This document shows, piece by piece, positions 25,416-37,667 of a stretch of DNA of 64,000 nucleotides (position 1 is the first letter of the stretch; each line of letters opens with the position of its first letter). Source of the stretch: Pithys albifrons albifrons (taxonomy: Eukaryota > Chordata > Aves > Passeriformes > Thamnophilidae); contig NC_092465.1 in the NCBI RefSeq assembly GCF_047495875.1, positions 4,550,160 through 4,614,159 on the forward strand, given 5' to 3'. Position numbers and translations under genes: made by a program. The notes under the pieces are model-generated. The model had not been told where the DNA came from. It saw only the letters and a list, made by a program, of their open reading frames with translations, and searched no databases.

Positions 25416-25498
25416 CAACCAGCTGAGCCATCAGGTCCACGATGCACTCGTCTGCCAAAGCCCATGGGCGCCGGCCTTTGAAATGACCATGAACACCT
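25416..25498 (-). CDS. KYNU: KYNU coding exon 3 (residues 97-125)
   Basis: This 83-base exon has a TTTTCAG acceptor and a GTAAGT donor. It reads GVHGHFKGRRPWALADECIV followed by DLMAQLV, matching human [27 protein letters not shown] position for position. H102 of the human enzyme, reported as a substrate-specificity residue for 3-hydroxykynurenine, is present as the second histidine of HGH. The RRPW motif corresponds to human KRPW. Codon 97 is shared with exon 2 and codon 125 (Gly) with exon 4. The stretch is less conserved than exons 2 and 5-9, with V99, F103 and A113 differing from human. Confidence 0.94.
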
Positions 25499-25873
25499 CT
25501 GAAAAGGAAGATAGAAATGATGAAAACATGATCTATTCCCTTTGGATCAGTTCTAAGAAACATACCTGATTTGGAGATGGGAGGGAGGAGGAAGAGACTG
25601 GCCTAAGCTGACAATTTTCTCGTGCCACTGAAGCTTGTAACAAATGCAATTCATTTGTTGGTTTCTGGCAGGTTCTCAGTTGCTTGAAAACTATTTATTT
25701 AGACCCATAAAATGTCTATAGAAATTCCTCAGAATTAAAGCTTTCTCACAAGCCCTCTGGAAGTGTCTGCATGGGTACCAGAAGCCTCTGGGAACAGGCA
25801 CACTGAGAAAGGGCATCCCAGTGTGGGCTGGCACCTGCTAAGCCAGGCTCGCATCAGCTGCACAGGGAGCAGA

Positions 25874-25905
25874 CACCACCCCACAGAATCACCACCCCAC
25901 AGAAT
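25874..25905. repeat. 16-base direct tandem duplication
   Basis: CACCACCCCACAGAAT occurs twice back to back, within KYNU intron 2 some 375 bases upstream of exon 3. Confidence 0.95.
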
Positions 25906-27850
25906 TACGCCACCTGCATTTCCAGCTGAACATTGCACAGTGCAGAGGATGATAGATTTTAATGCCACCTTGCTCCTAGACAGAAATATTTCTTGTCAGA
26001 AACAATTTCCATCCTCCTGCATCTTCTGTCTGAGCTCACCCTGCTGCATAAACCAGCAGGTACTTCACGTCTACACAGGGAAGCATCTGCCCCAGCTGAG
26101 CTGCTTGCTAATTTTTATTGCTTCTCTTCTCCCTGACAAATCATTCTAGATCTAAGAGTGCATAAAGCTCTTGAGGTTGACAAAAGGGTATTTAAAAGCT
26201 TTATATTGCAAACTCCTTTTCTCTACAGTGGATCATATGGTCACCTTAAACCCAAGTGCCCCACAATTCTGAAGTGAGAGGTATGTACATTCAGTTCTGG
26301 ATTAAGTGCTCTGAAGTAATTTTTCCTTCAACTAAGGAAGAGAAGAAAACTTCTAAGGTAGCTACCATGCATATATAAATAAAAAGTTGCCAAGTTTTTT
26401 AAACATGCAGGGAGTAGAGTACAGATTTAAATGCAAATGGAGGCAGATTGAGAAAAGTAATAATGGTGCTAATCCAGGGGAACATTGCTCTGGGCTCCCA
26501 TCTCACACTGGATGATTTTCATATTTGCTGAGCACCACGGGGTACTTGTGGAGTCAGAAACACCAGGCTGCATGAGGCTGAGTATAAAGCTGTTTCAAAA
26601 TAGGGACAAAGCCAGTAGGAAGCTGGGTAGAGAGCAAAAAAACTCTAAAAGCTTTGATGTGGGGGAAAAAAGAAAAAAAAAGTAATAAACCTTTTAAAGA
26701 AGAACAGGCCCACAATGTTCACATAAAATCATGAGAGGACAGCTGGCAGATTAAGACATGAGCAAGGAGGGTACATGAGACACTACCCCATCCTCAAGGC
26801 TATTTAAAAGATTGGTTTTCTGTATCCACCTCATACTTTTCCTTCTCAGGCAGACTTTAATTCTGTCTCCCACACAAATTACCTGGGCATTTTACAGTCA
26901 GACCCTTTCTGATTGACTTGGGTCTAATTCACACCTCCTAGGGATATTTCAAAAAACCCTATAATTCTAGAGAATAGAAATGCTACAAAAAGCCCAATTG
27001 TATTAACCATTTCAAGCCTCTCATCCTTGCAAAATACTGTTTACGTTTGGACTAGATTAGATCAACAGCTAAGAAGGCACACGTACAACTGAAAACCTCT
27101 TACAGATAAAATAACATCCCTGTTTTAGAACACAGCTGCCAAGGAGGACCCCTATCCCCAGTTTGGATAAGGTCATGGTACACCAGCTGATGGCTTTTCT
27201 CCATTTTCAAATTGCTCTCTGATGAGACCTCACTATCAAAGAGCGAGCAGTGTGAAATAGCTCTCATTTACAAGAACATTTCATAGCTGAGGAATAAAGG
27301 CAGTGGGTGGGTAGGGGAGAAAATGTTGTAAGGGGCAGGACTAGTGTTAAAAATCAGTGCTAAAATTCCCTCCCTTCTATCAGACCATGATGCAGCTGCA
27401 TTCCCTGAAGACAGTGGTATGTGTTTCACAAACAGCAAGACATTTATTGGTAATTTCCCTTCTTATTCTTAACTGTAATATAGTGATCAAGGGACTTTAG
27501 GATAATAGAGACTGTTAAAATAAAACCCCCAAAGATTTTCAGTGGCTCTCAGCCCAAGGGGAATCTGTATTTCTGAAAGAGGATAGTGAACATAATAAGA
27601 TGGGAAAAATAAGTCCTAACTACCTGTGGGATTCTCTTTCATTAGCTTTCTCTGATTTTATAGTCATTAGTGTCTTCCTAATGGGAATTTACTAATGAAA
27701 GTTCTCTCTATCAGCATACAGGACTAACAAAATTTCAGAATAAATTTCCAAGTTACCATGAAAACAAATATGAGATTTTGGGAAAGAGAATATTTTATTA
27801 TGAGAAGAAAACATGGACATTTAACTATATTGAGAGAGGGTAGAGGCAGC

Positions 27851-27883
27851 ATTTATTATTATTCATATTATTATTCTTATTAC
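27851..27883. repeat. ATT-rich microsatellite, interrupted
   Basis: Irregular ATT/TTATT units in KYNU intron 2. Confidence 0.8.
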
Positions 27884-30470
27884 AGCACAGCTTGCAGCTT
27901 GCCTCCCTCTTGATGGCCAATATAAATGCCAAGAGACAAAAATTATTGCCATTAAAATGGTAGTTAAAGGCATTTTCTTGGACCTTTTTTTTTTATTTTA
28001 ATCACATGAAACTCTGTAGACTTTGCTGATGGCACAATACATCCTATTACACTTAGGTTGTAAAATTCTATGCTCTGCCTCAGAGAATTTATATCTCTGT
28101 ATATTATGCCACTCCTCTCTCAGCTCTGGTAGGCACTGGGGGTAATAATCTTTAAGGACACAAGTGGAATTCCCTTCAAACACAGAGAGCCTATATCCCT
28201 TTTCTTTTTCCCAGTGCACCCTTCATTGGAAGAGATTTAAATCAAGATATACCCAAATAAATGAACACAAAACATCGCCCATCAAATCATAAAGCATCAT
28301 ATAAACAGACTATTTCTTCAACTACTGTGACAGTTTCTCATTGCCCAAATTAACTTTTATTTGGTTACCATTTTATTTTCAATTTGGCAGGAAATCACAA
28401 TGCCACGTTTTATTCGCTGAGGTCTGGTTGATTTAAGGCTTGCTAGGGGAGCTAGAAACACATTTTCTGAGATGATCCCAGGGTTTCAAAGGCTGTGGGA
28501 AAAGGGATTTAAATTAATTGCCAGCTTCAGGAATCTTCTGTGCTCATCCAAATCTTGTTTAAGTGTAAATTTCCTTCTTGCTTCTTTGCCAAAAATGATG
28601 TAAGGTATTTAATGAGCCAGTACAGACTCTGAAGTTGGACTGTGGCTTCAAGCTAAGAAACAGCCAAAAAAAGAAAGACATATCCAAAGACACAGAACTG
28701 TATGGATCAGAGGATAAAAGGCAAACCTAAAAAACCCCAGGGCATTATAACAGGCAGCTCTTAAAGTACAACCTGCTGAGAGGGACAGGGCTGAGATGAC
28801 TCCTGTGAATGGCAGGGGATGTGGGTCTGTCAAACAGGACATGGCTGAGCCCCTCCAAGCTGCACTCCTGTTTGCAGGGCTGCTACATTTAGCAGGAGTA
28901 GTTCAAAACACACAGAACCAAAGATACTTTTGACTCACTGAAAATAGTCTTTGCTACTGCAGGTGTTATATTATAAAACCTTCCACGGACTATGAGGTTG
29001 TTAATCTAATCTATTCATAGTCAGAAGCCTGTTGCCAGACTGCTTCAATGCTTGGAAGTGTATAAATATATGTGTTTTACTTCTAGCCTCAATTTATTAA
29101 TTCCTAGTTTACATTTACTGTGCCAGAATGCTATTTTGCATAAGAGACTCCATTTTCTCCCTACATTTACCCATTGATACATCCACAGAGAACAATATTT
29201 TTTTTCCTTTCAGTATTAATTTTGCTCAACCTAACAACTCTAACTCTCAAGACTTCCAGACAGCAGGTTCTCCACTCCCCAGTTGCCCTGCCAGCCCTTC
29301 ACGGGCACATAACTGGCTACATCAGGCTCCCTTCTCTTTTAATAGCTCCACTTTAATGAGTTACTTGGACATGAGAGACATTGCCTTCTGCCTGAGTATG
29401 TTCACATGCAGTAATGATTCTATAAAATATTTTAATTACTTAGCCAGTTCTGGTGGGACAATGGAAAACAAGACACTGGAAAGCACCTCTCGGCCTTTCT
29501 CCAACCAGGCAATTCCCTTGAAGTTTGGACTTGATTTCAAAATATTGGGATATTGGCTACTCCAGGCTAAGTACAATGAAACAACTCTTCATCCCTTTTT
29601 GCCCCTCATTCAATAAGTCTTGAATTTAGCTGAAATAATAACAGAAATATGAAGTCTCAAAGATTCTTTTTAAATCCATACTAAGAATGCCAGTGGCTTG
29701 TATTTGCAATCTTTATATATTACCATTAAAAAAAAAAAGAGGATTGAGGACCGTGAAGAGGAAGAATACAAAACCAGAGGAGGTATGTGGGAGGCAGTCT
29801 GAGAGCAGAAAGCCATAACCCACCATTGAACATGGGGGTGGACAAAAGCAACTAAGGATCGAGGGGAATACAACAAGAAAAGCATGAAAAAGCCCCTTTC
29901 TCTCCCAGCTTTGCCCTAATGAGTTGCCATCCCCACAAGAAGATAAAGCTACGAGTTTCCCTGCCCTTGACCACCACTGCTGGGTAATCTTCCTTTTCAC
30001 TCTTGCCATTAACTATAAGCAGTGAAACCATTTAAATAGACTCATAGCTATTTGAGATGGGTCCCAAGACACAACAAACAGAAAATGCGATAAACCAATT
30101 TATAAGAAAGCCAGGATCTATACCATTGCTGACTTGATGGATGTACCTAATTTGCATGCCATTGCTTAGATTCTCTCTATTTATTTATCCAAGCCACAGC
30201 CACTGAGTTCCACACCGCCAACATACCAGCCATTGAACAGGATTTGGCTGGGAACAGTTTCTACCTTAGACTGGATTTTGCTAAGCCATCCTTGGTGACT
30301 GAAATAAAAATACTCATTTCTGTACCTCCAACCACCCATTCCTTTGGAGCCCCCAGCACACACCATCCTACCCACCAGCTTCTTTAAGTATACATTGCTC
30401 TCTCCAGAATTAGCTTGACCTTACCCTGACTCTCTCAGTTGCTTCAGGTGCATATGCTAATACCAGAATT

Positions 30471-30590
30471 TTTTTTTTTGGAGGGGGGGTTTGGTTGATT
30501 TTAATTTGAGTTTGGTTTTGGTTTGTTTGGGGTTTTTTTGCATGTTGTTATTGTTGTTTGATTCTTTGGTGTTTTTTTATTAGTTTTTAA
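30471..30590. repeat. T/G-rich low-complexity block
   Basis: About 120 bases composed almost only of T and G on the plus strand, with TTTGG, GTTTGG and TTGTTGTT words and one G7 run. On the KYNU transcript it would read as an A/C-rich stretch. Confidence 0.85.
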
Positions 30591-31560
30591 ACTTCCTGAT
30601 TTATTGCGGGTAAGTCTTTTGGGGCTAAGCTGTACTTTTGGCAAAAAGTCTTTCTAGGTTTGCTCCACCTCTTCCAACGGCATGAAATCATGTCCAGCCA
30701 TAGTTCCCCCTTAGATACAGTTACTGAAGGCACTTTTGAGCTGAACATGCTGCCTACTTTTTTCTTATAGGTTTTTATAGTCATTGAGAGAAAACCCATC
30801 CTTCAGTGCAGCAAAGACAAACATAGGAATAGTAGTGAGCCAGTGCAGAGATACAGTGGAGGAGCTGAAATGTGCTTGCCCTCCCAGTGCATCACTCTAA
30901 GAGATAAGAGTGCTATCTGACTTTTACTTTTTGAAGGAGCTCAGCTGTTTCCCTGATAAAGTAGGATAAACAGTATAGAAATGGATAGGGTTGCAATTTT
31001 TTCAAGCCACTGGAGAAACAGCATTGCTGTGCTGACTGAATAACCAGCAGGAACAAATGCTTCCCAAAGTTCACACTCATCCCCATTCATTCTCAACTTC
31101 CTACTTTTAAGAATACAGGTGATAAATAGGAAACAGTAAACTATCTATATGAACTCACAGCATTCATATATTAACAAGTGAAAGAACACCTAGAGTTTTC
31201 CCATTTACATTGTGAAGCCTCCATCTAAACCCTTCCTGCTGAAACAAGGCTGCCCAGTTAGCAGAATTCATTTTTCCTCTTCTGCCTCTCCATATTTCCT
31301 CTGCTCTCTCACCATGAAATCACATCTGTTCCACTCATATTCTGCACCCTATAAAAAAAGTTCATCTCTCTCACAGCTCACTTACTCATCTGGATGTTAT
31401 TTTCTTTTCCCACCTTCAGTCCCTTGGGTTTTACTTATTTTTTTTCCTTACTCATCCCTAGTCCAGCTGCTCAGGCAGGTGCTGGATGCCTCAAAGCACA
31501 GAGTCTCAATGGAAACAGAGTATAATATTCATAAAAGTAAAACAAAGAGGAAAAAGGTTT

Positions 31561-31573
31561 CCCCCCCCCCCCC
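31561..31573. repeat. Poly-C run of 13
   Basis: An uninterrupted C13 in KYNU intron 2, rare in this A/T-rich sequence. Length is likely to vary or be miscounted by sequencing. Confidence 0.95.
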
Positions 31574-32284
31574 GAATATATATTGAAATGTTCCTTTTGT
31601 TTTCTGATGACAATGTCCCTTTCCTGCAATGTGTCCTTCTTTTGTCCTCCTGTCTCTCTTACATCAGGTTCATTCAGCCAAGCTTGTTGCAATCCCCTCT
31701 CAGTTCCTTGCTGAGATGCTACTAAGACAGGAATGTTTCCTTCTAAATAAAATGAACTTGTCAGGCAGAGAACTGGTTTAAGAGGAGCCAAAAACCTGCC
31801 AGCATTGGCAGCAGCATCACCTGCGTTCAGTGCTGTTTCAAGGGGAACTGCCCCTTGGAAGGCCTTCAGGGTGAATCACACACAGCTAAAAACACTAATT
31901 AGAAAATCACAGGGCCTGGAGTCCAATCATATTCACCAGCAAGCAGCAGAAACCAAGGAGATTTTGTGGCTTGTGTATAAACACTGTTTATAAAAGCTGT
32001 TGGAAAGGGATGGTTAAACTGTGCAGGTCCTCCAGATGAGCCAAAGCAGAGCCACCATGCACAGCATGGATTGTCACAGCGGGAAGGGCCTCTTTGCCTC
32101 TTTTACTGCTCATACCTTTAGAAGAGATTTAACTAATGCTAGAGAAAAACAACATGATTTACTCCTTGACTGTAGTGGTTTTATCACACTGTTCTGCAAT
32201 TCAAGCATTTCCAAGGAAGATCCCCAAATAAAGTGCTCACCTGAAGCACAGGTTAGCATCTCACATACCCCACAGTGTACTCAC

Positions 32285-32405
32285 GTTCGAGCCCACTTGT
32301 CCAATTCTTCATCCAAGTAAGTTTTGACTTTTCTTGGCTGGAGACCAAGAGAATTCCCAGCAAAGTATACACAGCTCTCCTCTCCGTTCACCAGGCTCAG
32401 ATCAG
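32285..32405 (-). CDS. KYNU: KYNU coding exon 2 (residues 57-97)
   Basis: The exon is flanked by a CACAG acceptor and a GTGAGT donor and contributes 121 bases. Joined to exon 1 it reads [20 protein letters not shown] and continues [20 protein letters not shown]. The human counterpart contains [27 protein letters not shown]. The GNSLGLQP block is a kynureninase hallmark near the start of the large PLP-binding domain. Codon 57 is split with exon 1 (A plus CT gives Thr; human has Val). The last two bases, AC, complete a Thr codon with the next exon (phase 2). The open frame reads back into the intron for about 25 codons, but only the part after the acceptor is conserved. Confidence 0.96.
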
Positions 32406-34534
32406 CTGTGGAGAGAAACCACAGAAACAACACAGAAGGGTCAGCACAGGTGCACCCACACCCCATCACACATGTCACCACTCAGAGCTCTGTCCATTCC
32501 TCACCTCCCTGGGACATTGTGGTTCTCACACACAAACAGAGATGTTACGTCCTGACCTCTCTTGGAGAACATCCTTGACATGACCCTGCAAAGCATCTAA
32601 GAAGGAGGACAGAGGGCAATTGGCAAGCAGTTACTCACCTTGTCCTCTTACAAATTTGGGAACTAATGTGAGTTCAGGCGTCACTAAATCCCCAGCAATC
32701 TGGGGCCGTGTGAGAAGCAGCCACTGGCAATTTTATCAGGTTTGTAACCAAAGGTGAGCAAAGAGGCAGCATTTTCCCCATCGGGCTGTCCACTTTCCTT
32801 CCACCAACAGTATATGCCTTCTCTGAGTCATGAAACTACTTGAATCACACATTTAATAAAAGTTAAGACTAGGTAAATCCATGTCTTTCATGTAAGTTCT
32901 CCTTGTACGATTAAATCTTTGTTTAGAAAAATGTAGTCATTGCACAGAATATTTTAAGGCAGTCTCAAAAGTTCTTGTCTTGTCAGCATATGCTGTGGGC
33001 TGCACTTCATGTCCTCATCTATAGAGGGGGAGGAAATCTATGTTGACAAATCCTTTCAATGATTAGGAGAAAAGCAAGGCAGTAGAAATTTATAAATAAT
33101 AGGCTCTAGTGAGGTTCTGAACAATCTAATTACTCTGTGTCATCATCTATCAGTCCAACACAGCCTTTTCCTGTTATTTCTCATGTTAGAAATTCTTGGA
33201 GGGACAAGCTGTGATGACCTTCTAGAAGTAGTAATTTAGATTTGTCTATACCAATACTTACAATATCCCCAAAGCTAATATTACATGTAATTTTGGTAAA
33301 TATAATTGATAGACCTCAGAATAAAGATACAAATATGTTAAGATAAATGCTAAAAATTAGAAATAAGATTGCAAGTCAGTCTGTGAACATTTTATAAATA
33401 CTGTAGAAAAACAGCCTGGAAAGGTCTCTTAATACTTCTTGCAGTAACAGTCACCAACTTCACTGAACTTCACCAGAAACACATTTTTCAGGAGTATAGA
33501 CAACTTGGGTAATTTCTTAATTAAAGCTTTAGAAACTTTTAAAAAGTGTAAGTTAGAGAGCAGTTGCAGCCTAATCTGTTTTACAGATACTATGTCTGTT
33601 TTTCCTCTCCATTCTAATATGAATGGAAACAGAGAGGCATAAACATTATCCATGCTCCCAAATTGATTCTATTAACAGTTATTTTCCTATTAACAAACAC
33701 AATAACACTGTCCCATCAGGATTAGAGAGAAGGATCTTTGCTCAAGAATTTGGAGCTCAGTCTCACTAATACTCTGCATGCTCCAATCCAGCAGTGAAAC
33801 AGGTAAGGAATTACAAGCCAGCCAGCTTTGCTTACACCACAGTCCCTTCTAAATAAAAACACCTCTTGTTCACTGTTGGAGAGAGATGACATTACCTATT
33901 TAAAGTGTATTTTTCTGCTCTTACACCTGTTATTTTGGATATTCTTTTTTTGGCATGTTATCAACTCTGCATCTGGCCGCACTTTTGTCCTGTTGACAAA
34001 AAGCTGTTTATTTTTCTCTCTCTGACATCATTAAAGACTCTGCTACTTGGTTCTTTGGAGCATCTTTGTCATTTCATAACTTCTGACCAGCACACCCTTG
34101 TGCTCCAACACTTCCACAGTCACTGTGATATTCTTTATAATAATACATTAGTTTTCTTAAGACTAGCTCTTGACTTTTTCTAAATTACTCAAAACTTTAT
34201 TTCTCACAGTATTAGCTCCTTTTATTGCTGGAGGAGCTGTGGTTGATATGCAATATATATTCAAATATTCAAGCAGCAAATAAGCACAATTGAAGAATTA
34301 AAGGCAAAGCAAACCAGAAAAAATTATTAAAATGTGTTCTTAGAGTAGCCTGAATAAAAAAATAATACACTTACATTAAGATTAATTAAATACATAATAT
34401 GTTTGCACACCTACTTAGAGTCATGCAAAAATTATTTTCCATAGTAATTATACCCACTTGCCTACATTAAAAAAGTATTTCTGTACCTTTTAAACTTAAA
34501 AGGAAAAGCAAGTCTGTTGTCCGAAATGTTCAGT

Positions 34535-34570
34535 TAAAAAAAAAAAAAAAGAAAAGAAAAAAAGGAAAAA
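34535..34570. repeat. A-rich run
   Basis: A16 followed by GAAAAGAAAAAAAGG units. No adjoining retrocopy or target-site duplication was recognised. Confidence 0.9.
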
Positions 34571-35311
34571 TGCAAAGTCTTTATTGACTAGAGAGGAAGG
34601 ACTAAATCTCTTTTACACATCTAAGCTCTGTCCCTCGTTGAAGGATAAAAGATCACCTCCTTCACACCTGCCTGTACCCCCCTCACAAACCCTCCAAACA
34701 AAGAGCCAGATTATTATGATTAACAACTACCTTTAGCCATTTCTTCTGGGAAATACAGCTCAACGCTTTCACTCGGGGGCATCTTTTCATTCCCAAGAAA
34801 CCCAAATGATGTTCTGTTCCTTTACAAGATGACAAAGCACAAGCCATAGCCTTAATCAGATGGCTGATTTGGTGCCCGACTGCCGACAGCAATCCAGGCA
34901 TTCCTGCCTCCTCCCTGCGGTGCACTGAACAGCGCTAAGGAGACTTGGTTGTCAGCTCGGAGAAGAGCGAGGAGATCCAGACATTTCTCTAAATCTGCTG
35001 TCATCTTTTCCTATTTGCTCACCTGAACCTCGTCCCTCATGCTTGCACATAAAACCTCAGAGACTTGCAGGGAGTTGGGCTGCTCTTGGTTTCCAGTTGA
35101 TTGATATAACAAACAAACAGCTGTGACAGTTTGTAACTTGATAACTAAATTAAAACTATCATAATGACTTCCTAAAATCTTTTTCTGTACGTCATCTTGC
35201 AGTTGTTTCCTATGGATGTTCTCATCTGCTTCTTTCAAGGCTTCATTTTAAAACCTCATTGTAATGTTTTATGTAAATATATAAAGAATATTTGATGGCT
35301 AATATCTGTAG

Positions 35312-35371
35312 TGACATTTATCTTTAGGAATGTGTTATCTGGGATCCGCTCCTGGGCACAGATAAATGTCA
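35312..35371. repeat. 12-base perfect inverted repeat with 36-base spacer
   Basis: TGACATTTATCT at 35312-35323 is mirrored by AGATAAATGTCA at 35360-35371. Each arm carries a GATA-type AGATAA core in opposite orientation. It lies in KYNU coding intron 1. Confidence 0.85.
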
Positions 35372-35409
35372 TGGGAGATCTGTCTCTATAGTATAGACAC
35401 ACAATGTAG

Positions 35410-35423
35410 ATATATATATATAT
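35410..35423. repeat. TA dinucleotide repeat
   Basis: Six to seven TA units in KYNU coding intron 1. Confidence 0.9.
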
Positions 35424-37477
35424 TTACACCCCTGCTGTTTTTAAGCAGGGAAACTGCTCCTGATGACAGCTGAAGCACAGAAAAGAGGGACAGGGAAAAA
35501 AGGGAAAAGCCCCTCAATCTGGGAGCACAGGAACGATGGGGTCTTTGTGCTGTACAACTAGCACTACTCTGTATGTTACTTATCTTCACTAAAACATATA
35601 TATCCACAGTCTCAGGACTAAATATTATCATAAATGCAGGATAAAATCACCCACATCAGCACTCTTAGGGTCTAAATATTATGGTGATTGAAAAAGAAAT
35701 AATAATGAAGATTGGAAGGAAAGAAATCAAAATGGCCACAGGGGTATCAAAACCTCTCCATATTTCTCAGAAAATTCTTTAATATGAGGATGCTACAGCA
35801 CTATACTGAAAAGTGACCTTTGATATTCTGAAGAGACACTGGACATGCTGCACAGGAAGATACAGCTGCTGTTCAGGTGTTCTACTTGAGCTGGATTTCA
35901 ATAGCACAGACAGCTGGAGAGCAGCAGCACCATGGCCATGGGATCTGTTTTCCAGCATCTTTCCGGTTTTAGAAGCACATTTTGCAGCACCACGGTGGCA
36001 TCTGAAGGAGCTTTGAGCACAGGATAGTCATATTCAAACAAACAGGTGGGGTTTAGGAAACTCTCTTAAGAGATCAGGGTAAAAAAAAAATCAATAAAAA
36101 TCACTTCTTGGTAGACCAGCTGAGTACCTTCTCCATGTGGAGGAAGCACCTAGTTTAAATATTTGTAAAGTGTCTATCACAGAACCTTACTGTACAAAAC
36201 TTAGGGAATGCATGAGTAATTTCTCGTTTACCATCCCTACTGTGCTTTTCAGAAAAAGAGAATCTGCAGAAAATTCTATCTGCATTTATTGGAAAATGAA
36301 AAATAAAAAAAGAAAGGCATATTTTTTCCTGTAATTTTCAATAGATGCATTTTGTCAAGGCGGGAAAGGCAGAGAGTGACTATGCTTATGCATGTTCACC
36401 ATCTGAGGAAATAATACTCCATGTCTCCAGTTTCCAGTGTGCAATGGCCAGGGTCTGCACAACCAGCACAGCTTTTGCTTCCCATGTATCTGAGCTGAAA
36501 ATAAACCCAGACAGGACCTGGGAAGCAGAAGAGCCCAGGACCCTGCTGCCTTCATAGGTGGGTGCTCCCACCAGGTTTGCCCTGCATGACTTTGGATAAA
36601 CACAGCAGCAATAGTGGGTAGAGGGGAAAAACAAACAAACAAAACCTAACAAACAAAAAAGTGGAGATGTATTATGTCTTTCAGTGGTTTGGGAGTGATA
36701 ATTCGAAGTAAATGCTTCTCTTTTAGCTTGCCAGCCCTCCTGCCTCCAAACCAGACTCTCTCCATGCCTAGGATTGCCACAGGCTCCTCAAAACAACCTA
36801 CGGATCAAGAAGCAGAAAAACTTCCAGAACCATTTTGCACATCTACATTGAAGCCATGTGCAGTTATCTATTTGTAGGCAATTCATGAGGAAACCGGGAA
36901 ACATCTCAGATAAAAGGTTTCATTATGAATTATTTGCTCAGATCAATTATTTGTTCTAAGGCACAGTCTTCCATTTGGCCTCAGGAAGAAAATATCTCTA
37001 CTACCATCAGTAAGACATGAACGTTAACATAATATATGTGCCATCCCTTTCATTAACTAAAATAATTGTAACCACATAGATAATACCAAAGTGTATTACA
37101 CCAAAGAAGCAACTGCTCTGAACTATCGTAAGCGACTTTAGTGTTTCGAGCCATTAGACAGAAATGCTTCTGCCTATAATTTTCAATCAGTCCCTCTATT
37201 GTTCAAAGCTGCTGACTGACAGCATAAGCACTGTGTAAGTACTGTATCCTCACATTTTATTCAGGAAGGGAACGAGAGTATAAAGCTTTTGGTGCTAGAA
37301 TAAGCTGATGGATTGATTTAGCAACAGCAGGGACATTCTGTGCTCAGATATGACTACAATTGCTCAATTATCTCATAAGAGATGATGGTTTTCAAAGACT
37401 TGTGATAAACACATGTAGGAGATGTGAAGCCCAGCCCTTTCCCCCTCCTGCTCCCTCACAACAATTATAATTCTCAC

Positions 37478-37667
37478 TTGGAGGCAGATCCTTGACTTTT
37501 GGGATACAGAAACATTCCCGAAGATGCTTTAACTCATCTTCCTCATCTAAGTGAACAGCGAGTTTTCTGTCTGTGGGACTGCACCCGAGACATAAGGCAG
37601 TTTGTTCCAAAAGGGTTGCTGGTAGTACAGGAGAGGAAGGATCCATTTTCAGGTCATTCAATTCCAC
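37478..37667 (-). CDS. KYNU: KYNU coding exon 1 (start codon, residues 1-56)
   Basis: This exon holds the N-terminus of kynureninase. The acceptor TTTTCAG ends at 37668 on the minus strand, followed by 21 untranslated bases (37667-37647) and the ATG at 37646-37644. That ATG is chosen because MDPSS aligns with the human start MEPSS and keeps every later active-site residue at its human number; its context, AAA-ATG-G, is also favourable. The frame upstream of the ATG stays open to the exon edge but has no ATG. The segment VHLDEEDELKHLRECF is closely similar to human ALHLDEEDKLRHFRECF. The exon ends ...DLPP plus one base of codon 57, at a GTGAGA donor (phase 1). It encodes the N-terminal arm ahead of the PLP domain. 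The translated part is 37478-37646 (169 bases). Confidence 0.93.

Larger units (their letters stand above)
25499..32284 (-). other. KYNU: KYNU intron 2 (6786 bases)
   Basis: The largest complete intron, phase 2. It contains a 16-base tandem duplication (25874-25905), an ATT-rich stretch (27851-27883), a T/G-rich low-complexity block (30471-30590), a 13-base C run (31561-31573) and a 162-codon plus-strand open frame (29128-29616) with no recognised similarity. Confidence 0.88.
32406..37477 (-). other. KYNU: KYNU intron 1 of the coding region (5072 bases)
   Basis: A phase 1 intron. It contains an A-rich run (34535-34570), a short TA repeat (35410-35423) and a 12-base inverted repeat (35312-35371). 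No embedded gene recognised. Early introns often carry enhancers, but nothing here proves one. Confidence 0.87.
1..37667 (-). other. KYNU: KYNU gene, 5' two thirds (gene span, partial)
   Basis: This is the span of the kynureninase gene visible here, transcribed right to left. Nine coding exons with GT-AG junctions join in one open frame of 902 bases, and the product aligns without gaps to human kynureninase residues 1-300 as I recall that protein. Intron phases after coding exons 1 to 9 are 1, 2, 1, 0, 0, 0, 0, 0 and 2. The family is a fold-type I PLP enzyme, a cytosolic homodimer of the kynurenine pathway. The exons for residues 301 to about 465, which include the expected W305 and N333 PLP contacts, are not found in 1-8010 and should lie beyond the left edge. 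The first, untranslated exon is not securely located. No frameshift or stop interrupts the joined frame, so the gene looks functional. Confidence 0.95.

Noticed and set aside
37392..37667. A 91-codon frame beginning at the exon edge and running past the exon end
   Set aside because: It starts at GTG, not ATG, and its last part (after DLPP) is intron. The real coding part is 37478-37646.
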